14,645 bases of DNA from an uncultured Clostridia bacterium (GCA_937891895.1 CALATN010000198.1:1-14645); one strand, 5' to 3'; counted from the first letter of the stretch, positions 1 to 6,445 are shown. Numbers and translations: made by a program. The notes: generated by a model not told the origin, from the sequence alone.

Positions 1-491
1 GAGTGACCTGTGTCCATAATGTCAATTCAAATCTCAAGTTGGCCTCGGGCTACATGTTCAGATACAATGAGTTGCGTGATGCCGGTGCCAATGTATGCCT
101 TGGTACGGACGGTTGCGCGTCATCGAACAATCTGGATATGCTTGAGACCATGAAGACATCGGCGATGATTCAGAAGGCATGGAGGGATGATCCGACAGCC
201 ATGCCTCTGCCGGAAATCATGTCCATGGCTACGGCAAATGCAGGAAAGGCTCTGGGCCTGAATATAGGACGTATAGAGAAAGGTGCTCTTGCAGACATTC
301 TGATTGTCGATACAGAGAACTACAGCTTCCTTTCACCGGCTTCATTCGAGGCCAATCTGATTTATTCGGCTCATTCTGACAGTATCGATTCGGTGATATG
401 CAACGGCCGTTTCGTCATGAGAGGAAGAGTTGTCCCAGGCGAGCAGCAGATCCTTGCAGACGCCCGTAAGGCTTTGGTTAAATTGCTATAG
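1..491 (+). CDS. Amidohydrolase, SAH/MTA deaminase-like (C-terminal part, cut by window edge)
   Basis: This is the C-terminal ~162 residues of a metal-dependent amidohydrolase of the chlorohydrolase / S-adenosylhomocysteine-methylthioadenosine deaminase type. These enzymes deaminate adenosine-type thioether nucleosides in the cytoplasm. The frame is open from base 3 and runs off the left edge. Visible family marks are the VHNVNSNLKLASG segment, the GTDGCASSNNLDMLE segment carrying the late metal/catalytic Asp, and the C-terminal beta-sandwich signature ending in GALADILIVD and ICNGRFVMRGR. A PNP start follows 11 bases downstream, which fits purine nucleoside salvage. Codon choice and the lack of SD sequences here differ from everything after base ~776, so this gene probably comes from another (Bacteroidales-like) genome. 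Exact substrate is uncertain. Confidence 0.8.
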   Translation, partial: VTCVHNVNSNLKLASGYMFRYNELRDAGANVCLGTDGCASSNNLDMLETMKTSAMIQKAWRDDPTAMPLPEIMSMATANAGKALGLNIGRIEKGALADILIVDTENYSFLSPASFEANLIYSAHSDSIDSVICNGRFVMRGRVVPGEQQILADARKALVKLL

Positions 492-502
492 AACAAGATA
501 TT

Positions 503-874
503 ATGGATCCAAGAGTAGAAAGAATAATGACTGCCGCAGATTATGTGGCTTCAAGGTTGGACGGTCACAAGCCGATGGTGGGCATCGTGCTCGGAAGCGG
601 GCTTGGCAAACTTGCTGAAAAGATAGAGGACAAGATAGTGATTCCTTACAAGGAAATACCTGGGTTCCCGGTGTCGACGGCTATCGGCCACAAAGGAAAC
701 TTCATAGCAGGATACCTCGGTGGAAAGCCTGTGATTGCAATGCAGGGGCGTTTTCATTATTATGAGGGCTACAGCGTAGCGGAGATTGCCGAAATACTGA
801 AAATTTCCGAAAGCAATGTAAAGGCACGTTTGAAGCGTGGACGTGACAAGCTGAAATCCATACTGGAGAAATGA
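503..874 (+). CDS. Chimeric ORF: purine nucleoside phosphorylase N-terminus joined to ECF sigma factor region 4
   Basis: The first ~91 residues are the start of a trimeric-type purine nucleoside phosphorylase. They carry VGIVLGSGLGKL (phosphate-binding loop), IPGFPVSTAIGHKG and AMQGRFHYYEGYS. PNP cleaves purine nucleosides with phosphate to the free base and ribose-1-phosphate. A PNP should continue for another ~180 residues, but from codon ~92 (base 776) the frame instead reads VAEIAEILKISESNVKARL and on to the stop, which is the helix-turn-helix of ECF sigma-70 region 4. No Shine-Dalgarno precedes the ATG at 503, unlike the genes to the right. The left half pairs with the amidohydrolase upstream and the right half with the anti-sigma-like gene 13 bases downstream. 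Each half is a fragment of a different normal gene. I do not think this is a functional fusion. Confidence 0.75.
   Translation: MDPRVERIMTAADYVASRLDGHKPMVGIVLGSGLGKLAEKIEDKIVIPYKEIPGFPVSTAIGHKGNFIAGYLGGKPVIAMQGRFHYYEGYSVAEIAEILKISESNVKARLKRGRDKLKSILEK
755..778. other. Probable chimeric assembly junction
   Basis: Bases 755-775 encode HYYEGYS. This peptide fits the PNP motif GRFHYYEGYS and also the start of ECF sigma region 4 (YYEGYSVxEIAxxL). A chance identity of about 20 bases in two unrelated genomes would be enough for an assembler to join them in frame. Gene content, SD usage and codon style all change at this point. The breakpoint is an inference, and its precise position within the shared segment cannot be fixed. 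Confidence 0.65.
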
Positions 875-887
875 GAAAGGACAAATT

Positions 888-1898
888 ATGAAAAGATTGA
901 ATGATTTATACGAGCAGATTACACCAGAAACCTCCCCCGAGGAGCTTGCACAGAAGATTATCGGCACGGAAACAAAGCCCGTTCTGAAAAAGCGTCACTC
1001 AAAGGCTATGACGGCAATTCTTGCGGCGGCTATTTCGGTATCGGTGCTGACGGTTTCTGTCGGTGCGGCAAATAACTGGGATTACGCAGGAATATTCCAA
1101 AGCATTTTCGGTGAAAAGAGCGAGAATATTACCGAAAATATTGTTCCCGAAGCAACCATTTCCGAGGACACAATTGACACGATGAACTTTGAACTTATGG
1201 CTGCTGCGGCAGATAAGCACAGCGTGCTTGCGATCATTGACATTTACTCCGAAAACGGCTATGAGCTTCTTGAAGAGGTTAACGGATATAATGAATTAAA
1301 ACCTTTTAAGGAACTGTATTTCGATATTAACTTCGAAAGCATAGCAGGCTCGGGTGTAGGTGTAAGCGTGCTTGAAACCAGCAAGGAAAAGGTGCGTCTT
1401 GGTATCAGAATGACAACAAATGCTGTTATAACAGATGAGAAGATTACAGTTGGCATAATACAGATGGACAAAGACGAGGAAAGCGATAGATATCTGCTTG
1501 ATATGAACAAGGAATACTGTTGGTCGGCAGAATTTACAGCAAACTATTCTGGCGAGGAAATCCACTACCCGAAAACTGCCGAGCTGGTTGGCATTGACCC
1601 CGAAGGAAATACTGTATATTCAACACTGAAAAGCATTGAGGTTACACCGATTTCCGCTTATCTTGAAATTGACGGCTTCGACACCTTCTGGGGCAGGGAG
1701 GAGCCCTATGCTGTGCTTGAAAACGGCGAAAAGGTGAGAATTACCTCCACTACATCCATAACCGATATGGAGTCATTTACCTATGAACCTGACAGCAAAC
1801 CCGGCTCAACTTTCTTTGCTTTAGGCTTTGCTGAACCTGTGAATCCCGACGAAGTATGTACGCTTTTTGTCGGTGGACAGACTGTTGAAATCAAATAA
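888..1898 (+). CDS. Membrane-anchored anti-sigma / DUF4179-like protein
   Basis: This 336-residue protein has a short cytoplasmic N-terminus (1-40), one transmembrane segment at about 41-61 (MTAILAAAISVSVLTVSVGA) and a large acidic extracytoplasmic domain. This is the topology of ECF anti-sigma/DUF4179-type partners encoded directly after Clostridia sigma factors. It starts 13 bases after the sigma stop with AGAAAGGA as its ribosome site, so the two genes are cotranscribed. The N-terminal 40 residues would be the part that holds the sigma factor. No zinc-binding HxxxCxxC anti-sigma motif is visible. The extracellular domain is beta-rich by appearance and I do not recognise its ligand. The pairing with a sigma factor is seen. 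The anti-sigma role is inferred from position and topology. Confidence 0.65.
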   Translation: MKRLNDLYEQITPETSPEELAQKIIGTETKPVLKKRHSKAMTAILAAAISVSVLTVSVGAANNWDYAGIFQSIFGEKSENITENIVPEATISEDTIDTMNFELMAAAADKHSVLAIIDIYSENGYELLEEVNGYNELKPFKELYFDINFESIAGSGVGVSVLETSKEKVRLGIRMTTNAVITDEKITVGIIQMDKDEESDRYLLDMNKEYCWSAEFTANYSGEEIHYPKTAELVGIDPEGNTVYSTLKSIEVTPISAYLEIDGFDTFWGREEPYAVLENGEKVRITSTTSITDMESFTYEPDSKPGSTFFALGFAEPVNPDEVCTLFVGGQTVEIK

Positions 1899-1901
1899 AA
1901 C

Positions 1902-1935
1902 AAATCCGCTTCCAAAACAACTTGGAAGCGGATTT
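1902..1935. terminator. Bidirectional intrinsic terminator
   Basis: Perfect 14-bp stem (1902-1915 with 1922-1935) and a 6-base loop. A-rich sequence lies on the left and TTTTATTATA on the right. It sits between the convergent anti-sigma-like gene and the dehydrogenase gene and can serve both. Confidence 0.9.
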
Positions 1936-1952
1936 TATTATACATGTTTAAT

Positions 1953-3155
1953 TTAGTCAACAAGCACAGGGTCGAAGTTTTCCTTCCATGGAAGTCCCCA
2001 CTTGTTGAGTGCATCCATAAATGGATCGGGGTCGAATTCCTCGATGTTATAAACACCGGGCTTCTTCCACTTGCCTGTCATAACCATCATTGCACCAATC
2101 ATTGCAGGTACGCCTGTTGTATAGGAAATAGCCTGTGAGCCAACCTCCTTGTAGCATTCCTGATGGTCGCAAACGTTGTAAACGTAGTACTTCACAGGCT
2201 TGCCGTCCTTGAAGCCCTGCATGATACAGCCGATGTTTGTCTTGCCAACTGTTCTTGGGCCAAGAGAAGCAGGGTCAGGGAGAACAGCCTTCAGGAACTG
2301 GAGCGGAACGATCTGCATACCCTCGTATTCGATAGGCTCGATTGAAGTCATACCAACGTTTTCAAGGCACTTCAGATGTGTAAGGTAGCTCTGACCGAAG
2401 GTCATAAAGAAACGGATACGCTTGATGCCGTTGATGTTCAGCGCCAGGGACTCAAGCTCCTCGTGGTGAAGCAGGTACATATCCTTTTCGCCGACCTCGT
2501 CGAAGTTGTACACGCGCTTGATTTCCATAGGCTCGGTTTCAACCCATTCGCCGTTTTCGATGTAGCTGCCCTTAGCGGAAACTTCACGGATATTGATTTC
2601 AGGGTTGAAGTTTGTAGCAAAGGGGTAACCGTGGTCGCCGCCGTTGCAGTCGAGGATATCTATGTAGTTGATTTCGTCAAAGTAGTGCTTCTGTGCATAA
2701 GCGCAGAAAACGCCTGTTACACCTGGGTCGAAGCCGCTTCCAAGAAGTGCAGTAATACCAGCCTTCTCAAACTTTTCACGGTACGCCCACTGCCACTTGT
2801 ACTCAAACTTTGCAGTATCGAGAGGCTCATAGTTAGCGGTATCAACATAGTCAACCTTACATTCGAGGCAAGCGTCCATAATAGTTAAATCCTGATACGG
2901 AAGTGCAACGTTGATACAGATATCAGGCTTGAATTCCTTCATCAGTGCAACAAGCTCGCTTACATTGTCGGCATCAACCTTAGCGGTTGAAATCTTCGTT
3001 TTTGTAGTACCCTCCAGCTTTTCCTTGAGTGCATCGCACTTGGATTTTGTACGGGAGGCAATCATGATTTCCTCGAAAACCTCGGAATTCTGGCAGCACT
3101 TGTGAATTACAACGGAAGCAACTCCGCCGCAGCCGATAATTAAAGCTTTACCCAA
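1953..3155 (-). CDS. Carboxynorspermidine synthase / saccharopine dehydrogenase-family enzyme
   Basis: With the TTG start at 3155 this is a 400-residue protein, the usual length for carboxy(nor)spermidine dehydrogenases. These use NADPH to condense aspartate semialdehyde with a diamine in the alternative spermidine pathway. The Rossmann nucleotide-binding loop is GCGGVA at residues 8-13. Further family marks are NVALPYQDL, VDTANYEP, LLGSGFDPGVTGVF and the C-terminal YTTGVPAMIGAMM. The frame stays open to 3380, but the extra 75 codons run through the promoter and a hairpin element. The TTG has a GAAAGGA ribosome site 11 bases upstream, so the short form is right. The usual partner, a carboxyspermidine decarboxylase, is not in this window. 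The gene is transcribed alone from its own promoter and ends at a shared terminator. Confidence 0.88.
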   Translation of the reverse strand: MGKALIIGCGGVASVVIHKCCQNSEVFEEIMIASRTKSKCDALKEKLEGTTKTKISTAKVDADNVSELVALMKEFKPDICINVALPYQDLTIMDACLECKVDYVDTANYEPLDTAKFEYKWQWAYREKFEKAGITALLGSGFDPGVTGVFCAYAQKHYFDEINYIDILDCNGGDHGYPFATNFNPEINIREVSAKGSYIENGEWVETEPMEIKRVYNFDEVGEKDMYLLHHEELESLALNINGIKRIRFFMTFGQSYLTHLKCLENVGMTSIEPIEYEGMQIVPLQFLKAVLPDPASLGPRTVGKTNIGCIMQGFKDGKPVKYYVYNVCDHQECYKEVGSQAISYTTGVPAMIGAMMVMTGKWKKPGVYNIEEFDPDPFMDALNKWGLPWKENFDPVLVD

Positions 3156-3156
3156 T

Positions 3157-3184
3157 TTGACAACAGTCCTTTCAATTGTAAAAT
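3157..3184 (+). promoter_or_regulatory. Candidate plus-strand promoter reading toward the cloverleaf element
   Basis: TTGACA (3157-3162), a 16-bp spacer and TAAAAT (3179-3184). If active it would make an RNA starting near 3191 that contains the four-way-junction structure and runs toward the toxin-like locus. It overlaps the leader of the opposite gene. It is a sequence match only. Confidence 0.4.
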
Positions 3185-3209
3185 CTGACCTAAAAAAAGT
3201 CATTGAGTT

Positions 3210-3238
3210 ATTATACCATATTACAAACAGAATTGCAA
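3210..3238 (-). promoter_or_regulatory. Promoter of the carboxynorspermidine synthase gene
   Basis: On the minus strand, -35 TTGCAA (3238-3233), a 17-bp spacer and -10 TATAAT (3215-3210) preceded by an extended TGG. The -35 lies in one arm of the inverted repeat ATTGCAA/TTGCAAT (3232-3238 and 3246-3252), a possible operator. Confidence 0.75.
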
Positions 3239-3252
3239 TGATTTTTTGCAAT

Positions 3253-3348
3253 AATACTAATACCATACCTATGTATAGACTCGGTCTATACATAGGTGCC
3301 ACCTTTTTGGTGGCTGTCAAAACCACTGGTTTTGACAGTATTAGTATT
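3253..3348. repeat. Perfect four-way-junction (cloverleaf) palindromic element
   Basis: An outer 11-bp stem (3253-3263 with 3338-3348) encloses three perfect hairpins. Arm 1 is 14 bp (3267-3280/3284-3297) with a 3-base loop. Arm 2 is 6 bp (3298-3303/3309-3314) with a T5 loop. Arm 3 is 10 bp (3315-3324/3328-3337) with a 3-base loop. All 41 pairs are Watson-Crick, and only three bases (3264-3266) are unpaired at the junction, so the helices abut directly. It encodes no protein. It could be a structured RNA on either strand, or a DNA element such as a MITE-like repeat or a recombinase/transposase substrate. I do not recognise a named family, and no target-site duplication is evident. Confidence 0.8.
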
Positions 3349-3364
3349 GAACGGCTTTTCAGCG

Positions 3365-3388
3365 GCATTGCCGTACCCACGGCAATGC
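3365..3388. repeat. 10-bp perfect hairpin upstream of the toxin-like promoter
   Basis: GCATTGCCGT (3365-3374) pairs with 3379-3388 around an ACCC loop and ends two bases before the -35 of the next promoter. No T-tract follows on either strand, so it is not a standard terminator. It may insulate the promoter or belong to the neighbouring cloverleaf element. Confidence 0.6.
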
Positions 3389-3390
3389 GA

Positions 3391-3419
3391 TTGACAATTG
3401 TCAGCTCTTGTTGTATTAT
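3391..3419 (+). promoter_or_regulatory. Promoter of the small toxin-like gene
   Basis: TTGACA (3391-3396), a 17-bp spacer and TATTAT (3414-3419). The -35 sits in the perfect 12-bp palindrome TGACAATTGTCA (3392-3403), a possible operator. The predicted transcript starts near 3426 and has a ~57-base structured leader. Confidence 0.75.
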
Positions 3420-3459
3420 GGTTATGGCATACCATAAAACGGTAGGCGGTCAAATCCTG

Positions 3460-3475
3460 CTCCCGGAAACGGGGG
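3460..3475 (+). promoter_or_regulatory. SD-sequestering hairpin with GAAA tetraloop
   Basis: CTCCCG (3460-3465) pairs with CGGGGG (3470-3475) around a GAAA tetraloop, with one G-U pair. The 3' strand is the G-rich ribosome site for the ATG at 3483, so folding hides it. A second leader hairpin, TTATGG-CATA-CCATAA, occupies 3422-3437. Occlusion of the SD in the leader is a known feature of type I toxin mRNAs. Confidence 0.65.
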
Positions 3476-3482
3476 ATGTGCT

Positions 3483-3566
3483 ATGACGTGGAACGATTTT
3501 TTAACGCTTGCACTCGTAGTTTGCAATATCATTCAGATAGCGCAGAACAGCCATAAAAGGAAATAA
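3483..3566 (+). CDS. 27-aa hydrophobic peptide, type I toxin-like (holin-like)
   Basis: The peptide begins MTWNDFLTLALVVCNIIQIA and ends in a basic QNSHKRK tail. One short hydrophobic segment (about residues 6-20) could span or disturb a membrane. Size, the N-terminal polar start, single hydrophobic helix and lysine-rich end match small holin-like/TxpA-type toxins of Firmicutes. The gene has its own strong promoter, a structured leader that hides its ribosome site (GGGGG, 7 bases from the ATG), and a convergent antisense promoter at 3654-3682 whose RNA would pair with its 3' end. This layout resembles txpA/ratA. The toxin function is inferred from layout and composition, not from recognised homology. 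Another reading is a small regulatory membrane peptide. Confidence 0.6.
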   Translation: MTWNDFLTLALVVCNIIQIAQNSHKRK

Positions 3567-3599
3567 CCGCCCTCAGCGACCAAACTAAGGCGGTTATTT
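3561..3599. terminator. Hairpin shared by toxin mRNA and antisense RNA
   Basis: AAATAACCGCC (3561-3571) pairs perfectly with 3589-3599 around a 17-base loop and includes the toxin stop codon. On the minus strand it is followed by TTTCCTTTTAT, a plausible terminator for the antisense RNA. In the plus direction the T-tract is poor, so the toxin mRNA may continue to a second hairpin. Confidence 0.65.
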
Positions 3600-3616
3600 C
3601 ATAATCAACTTATAAT

Positions 3617-3644
3617 GGGAGCGACCGTCTAACGGGTATGCCCC
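3617..3644. terminator. Second hairpin at the toxin mRNA end / antisense RNA 5' end
   Basis: GGGAGC (3617-3622, one bulged A) pairs with GCCCC (3640-3644), with an inner stem CCGT-CTA-ACGG (3625-3635). TTTAATATT follows on the plus strand. It could end the toxin mRNA. On the opposite strand it would form the 5' hairpin of the antisense RNA. Confidence 0.5.
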
Positions 3645-3653
3645 TTTAATATT

Positions 3654-3682
3654 ATTATACAGGCTCTTGACAATTATGTCAA
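3654..3682 (-). promoter_or_regulatory. Consensus promoter for the antisense RNA
   Basis: Minus-strand TTGACA (3682-3677), a 17-bp spacer and TATAAT (3659-3654), both hexamers perfect. The -35 is one arm of the palindrome TTGACA-TAAT-TGTCAA (3667-3682), much like the palindrome over the toxin promoter's -35. Confidence 0.8.
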
Positions 3683-3762
3683 GGGTTTTATTTCTGTAAT
3701 AATTCCCCTCTTGTCCGAATAAGCTTTAATACTGAAAAAGCAAAAGGACAAGGAGGCAGACT

Positions 3763-6417
3763 ATGCTTGAAATTCTTGATAAGCCCTACATCTCCCCCGA
3801 AAAGGGGCTGTCCTCGGCGGAGGCTGAGGAGCTGCTGACAAAGTACGGCGAAAACGTGCTTGCTGATGAGCATAAGGCAAACCCGATGAAAATTTTTCTG
3901 GGACAATTCCGTGACATAATGATTTTAATTCTGCTTGCGGCGACGGTGGTATCATTTTTTCTGGGCGAAATCTACGACGCTGTGACAATCGTGATAATCG
4001 TGCTTCTAAACGCTATTCTCGGATTTATTCAGGAATACCGCACGGAGAGGACGCTTATTGCGCTGAAGAATATGACCGCTCCTACGGCTAAGTGCTTCCG
4101 TGACGGCGCATTGCAGACAATCCCTGCGGCGAAGCTTGTCAAAGGTGACATTATCCGCCTTGAAGCAGGTGACAAAGTCCCTGCGGATTGCGTACTCCTT
4201 GAAGCAAAGGGTGTGCTTGCGGAAGAAAGCATCCTGACGGGCGAATCGGCGGCGGTTGAAAAATCCGTGGGCAACATCTCCGACAGCGACAACTCCCTCG
4301 GCAAGAAGGGCATACTTTACAGCGGCACGGTTGTTACAAAGGGAAGCGCTGAGGCACGTGTCATTGCAACAGGCAAGGACGCGCAGGTTGGTAAGATTTC
4401 CGATATGCTGACGGAAATTGAAGACGAGCTGACCCCTTTGCAGAAGCGGCTTGCTGAGCTTGGAAAAATTATTGCAGTGATATGCCTTGTAGTGTGCGTG
4501 GTTGTGGCGCTGGCGGGAATTCTCCGCGGCGAGCCTGTTTTCGATATGCTTATGACGGGAATAACCATTGCAATTGCGGCAATTCCTGAGGGTCTGCCTG
4601 CTACAGTTACGATTGCGCTTGCTCTTGCGGTAAGCCGTATGCTGAAGAAAAATGCCCTCGTGCACAAGCTTCATTCCGTTGAAACTCTTGGCTGTGCGTC
4701 GGTAATCTGCACTGACAAGACGGGCACGGTTACCGAAAACAAGATGACGGTCTGCAAGGCTTACTGCGGGCGCAAGGAGTACGATTTTTCGGGCAACGGC
4801 TACAGAATTGCAGGCGAGGTGACCTGCGGCGGCGAGCGTATCAATCCTGTTACGGAGGTTGCTTTACGAGAAGCACTTATCTGCGGCACACTCTGCACAA
4901 GCGCTTCCATTTCCGCAAAAAGTGACCTTTCCACACGTCAGCGCGGCAAACTTACGGCAGGCGGCGAATGGACGATTACAGGTGACCCTACCGAAGCGGC
5001 GCTTCTTGTTGCGGCGGCAAAGTGCGGAATTACTGCGGAAAAACTGTGGGTAAACCGTGAGAAGCTGGACGAAATCCCATTCGACAGCGACACGCGCTGT
5101 ATGACGGTTATTGTCCGTGAGGGCGGCGGGAAGACAGCGTACACAAAAGGCTCTGTTGACGTGATACTGAAACGGTGTGCGTTTGCGCTTGTTGACGGTG
5201 ACACGGTGCCTCTTACTGCGGCGAGAAGACGTGAAATTCTTGAAGCAAATGACAGAATGACGGACAACGCCCTTCGTGTGCTTGCGCTGTGCAGGAAAAA
5301 TCTTGCAAGCGGCTCGGACGTGGAAACAGGTATGATTTTTCTTGGTCTGCAGGGTATGCTTGACCCGCCCCGTGCCGAGGCAAAGCAGGCGGTGCGCCTT
5401 TGCCGAAGCGCACACATACGCACGGTTATGATTACGGGCGACCACAAGAACACCGCCGCCGCTGTTGCACGTCAGGCGGGGATAATGCGCGGTGACGACC
5501 TTGTTTTCACGGGTGAGGAGCTTTCACATATGTCCGACAGTCAGCTTGACGAGGTTATCGGAAAGACGGCGGTTTTTGCCCGTGTTACTCCTGCGGATAA
5601 GCTGAGAATTGTCCGTGCTTTCAAGCGAAAGGGCGAGATTGTCACAATGACCGGCGACGGGGTAAACGATGCCCCCGCAATCAAGGAAGCGAGCATCGGT
5701 GTGGCAATGGGAATTACAGGCACGGACGTCACAAAGCAGGCGGCAGACGTTGTTCTGCTTGATGACAATTTTGCTACCCTTGTCAGCGCTGTTGAGCAGG
5801 GACGCGGGATTTACTCCAACATCAGAAAGTTCGTGCGCTACCTTTTAAGCTGCAACATCGGCGAGGTGCTGACGATGTTTCTGGGAATAATTCTCGGTAT
5901 GCCGATGGTGCTTCTGCCCACGCAGATTTTACTTGTCAACCTTGTCACAGACGGACTTCCCGCCATTGCGCTGGGGGTTGAGCCGCCTGACCGTGAGAAT
6001 ATGAAAATGCCGCCGCGAAAGAGCAATGAAAGCTTCTTTTCAGGCAGGCTGATGCAGAAAATCGTGTTCAGGGGCGTACTTATCGGTCTGTGTACGCTTG
6101 GCAGCTTTGCACTTGTGAACTATATTTTTGCAAATGTTGCGGCGGCACGCACGGCGGCGCTTCTTACCCTTGTAATGTCACAGCTTTTCCACGTTTTCGA
6201 GTGCAAAAGCGAGAAGAAAAATATCTTCACCGTGCCCTATCTGAACAACAAGAAGCTTATCCTTGCGGTGCTGTTTTCGGTAGCTGTAATATTTGCGGCG
6301 ATTTACCTGCCGTTTCTTCAGGTTATCTTTGCAACCGTACCGCTCACTACGGAACAACTTCTGATTGCGCTGGGCTTTGCGGTTTCTGCTCCTCTTTTGC
6401 AGTGCATACTGAGATAA
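3763..6417 (+). CDS. Calcium-translocating P-type ATPase (P2 type, SERCA/PMCA-like)
   Basis: An 884-residue membrane pump that expels Ca2+ from the cytoplasm using ATP. The N-terminal cation-ATPase domain (1-45) and M1-M2 (about 49-90) come first. The actuator loop carries TGES at 159-162. M4 has PEGLP at 275-279. The phosphorylated Asp is D318 in DKTGT. MITGDH is at 556-561 and TGDGVNDAP begins at 630. Residues matching SERCA Ca2+ ligands are present: E276 (E309), N698 and E701 (N768, E771), and N726 and D730 (N796, D800). Calcium, rather than Mg2+, K+ or heavy metal, is therefore the likely substrate. The C-terminal membrane domain is complete. The start is set by AGGAGG (3752-3757) before the ATG. 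It is a single-gene unit, and no clean promoter is visible just upstream. Confidence 0.95.
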   Translation: MLEILDKPYISPEKGLSSAEAEELLTKYGENVLADEHKANPMKIFLGQFRDIMILILLAATVVSFFLGEIYDAVTIVIIVLLNAILGFIQEYRTERTLIALKNMTAPTAKCFRDGALQTIPAAKLVKGDIIRLEAGDKVPADCVLLEAKGVLAEESILTGESAAVEKSVGNISDSDNSLGKKGILYSGTVVTKGSAEARVIATGKDAQVGKISDMLTEIEDELTPLQKRLAELGKIIAVICLVVCVVVALAGILRGEPVFDMLMTGITIAIAAIPEGLPATVTIALALAVSRMLKKNALVHKLHSVETLGCASVICTDKTGTVTENKMTVCKAYCGRKEYDFSGNGYRIAGEVTCGGERINPVTEVALREALICGTLCTSASISAKSDLSTRQRGKLTAGGEWTITGDPTEAALLVAAAKCGITAEKLWVNREKLDEIPFDSDTRCMTVIVREGGGKTAYTKGSVDVILKRCAFALVDGDTVPLTAARRREILEANDRMTDNALRVLALCRKNLASGSDVETGMIFLGLQGMLDPPRAEAKQAVRLCRSAHIRTVMITGDHKNTAAAVARQAGIMRGDDLVFTGEELSHMSDSQLDEVIGKTAVFARVTPADKLRIVRAFKRKGEIVTMTGDGVNDAPAIKEASIGVAMGITGTDVTKQAADVVLLDDNFATLVSAVEQGRGIYSNIRKFVRYLLSCNIGEVLTMFLGIILGMPMVLLPTQILLVNLVTDGLPAIALGVEPPDRENMKMPPRKSNESFFSGRLMQKIVFRGVLIGLCTLGSFALVNYIFANVAAARTAALLTLVMSQLFHVFECKSEKKNIFTVPYLNNKKLILAVLFSVAVIFAAIYLPFLQVIFATVPLTTEQLLIALGFAVSAPLLQCILR

Positions 6418-6427
6418 ATATGTCACT

Positions 6428-6445
6428 TTGTAACCTTTGTTACAA
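6428..6445. terminator. Weak hairpin after the Ca2+ ATPase gene
   Basis: TTGTAAC-CTTT-GTTACAA, a 7-bp stem 10 bases past the stop codon. TTTTTCTTTT follows, but 10 bases downstream of the stem. It is a possible but weak terminator. Confidence 0.35.

Larger units (their letters stand above)
3555..3647 (-). ncRNA. Predicted antisense antitoxin RNA (RatA-like arrangement)
   Basis: A consensus promoter (3654-3682, minus) would start an RNA near 3647. It would run leftward through two hairpins and end after the stem at 3561-3599, where the minus strand reads TTTCCTTTTAT. The ~90-base RNA contains no convincing ORF. Its distal part is complementary to the last bases of the toxin-like coding region and to its 3' UTR, as expected for a cis-encoded type I antitoxin. 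Ends are estimates from promoter and terminator positions. Confidence 0.55.

Noticed and set aside
3253..3348. CRISPR array or simple IS end
   Set aside because: There are no regularly spaced direct repeats and spacers, no transposase, and no target duplication. The signal is inverted repeats only.
3156..3380. N-terminal extension of the carboxynorspermidine synthase
   Set aside because: The extension would run through a TTGCAA-17-TATAAT promoter and the cloverleaf. Family length and the Rossmann start support the TTG at 3155.
3157..3486. Plus-strand frame of 109 codons across the cloverleaf and toxin leader
   Set aside because: It covers promoters and hairpins on both strands, has no ribosome site and translates palindromic DNA. 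It is not a gene.
4006..4674. Long minus-strand frame (222 codons) opposite the Ca2+ ATPase
   Set aside because: It lies fully inside a well-supported gene with complete catalytic motifs. Its translation is rich in Arg, His and Cys with no family features, typical of an antisense shadow.
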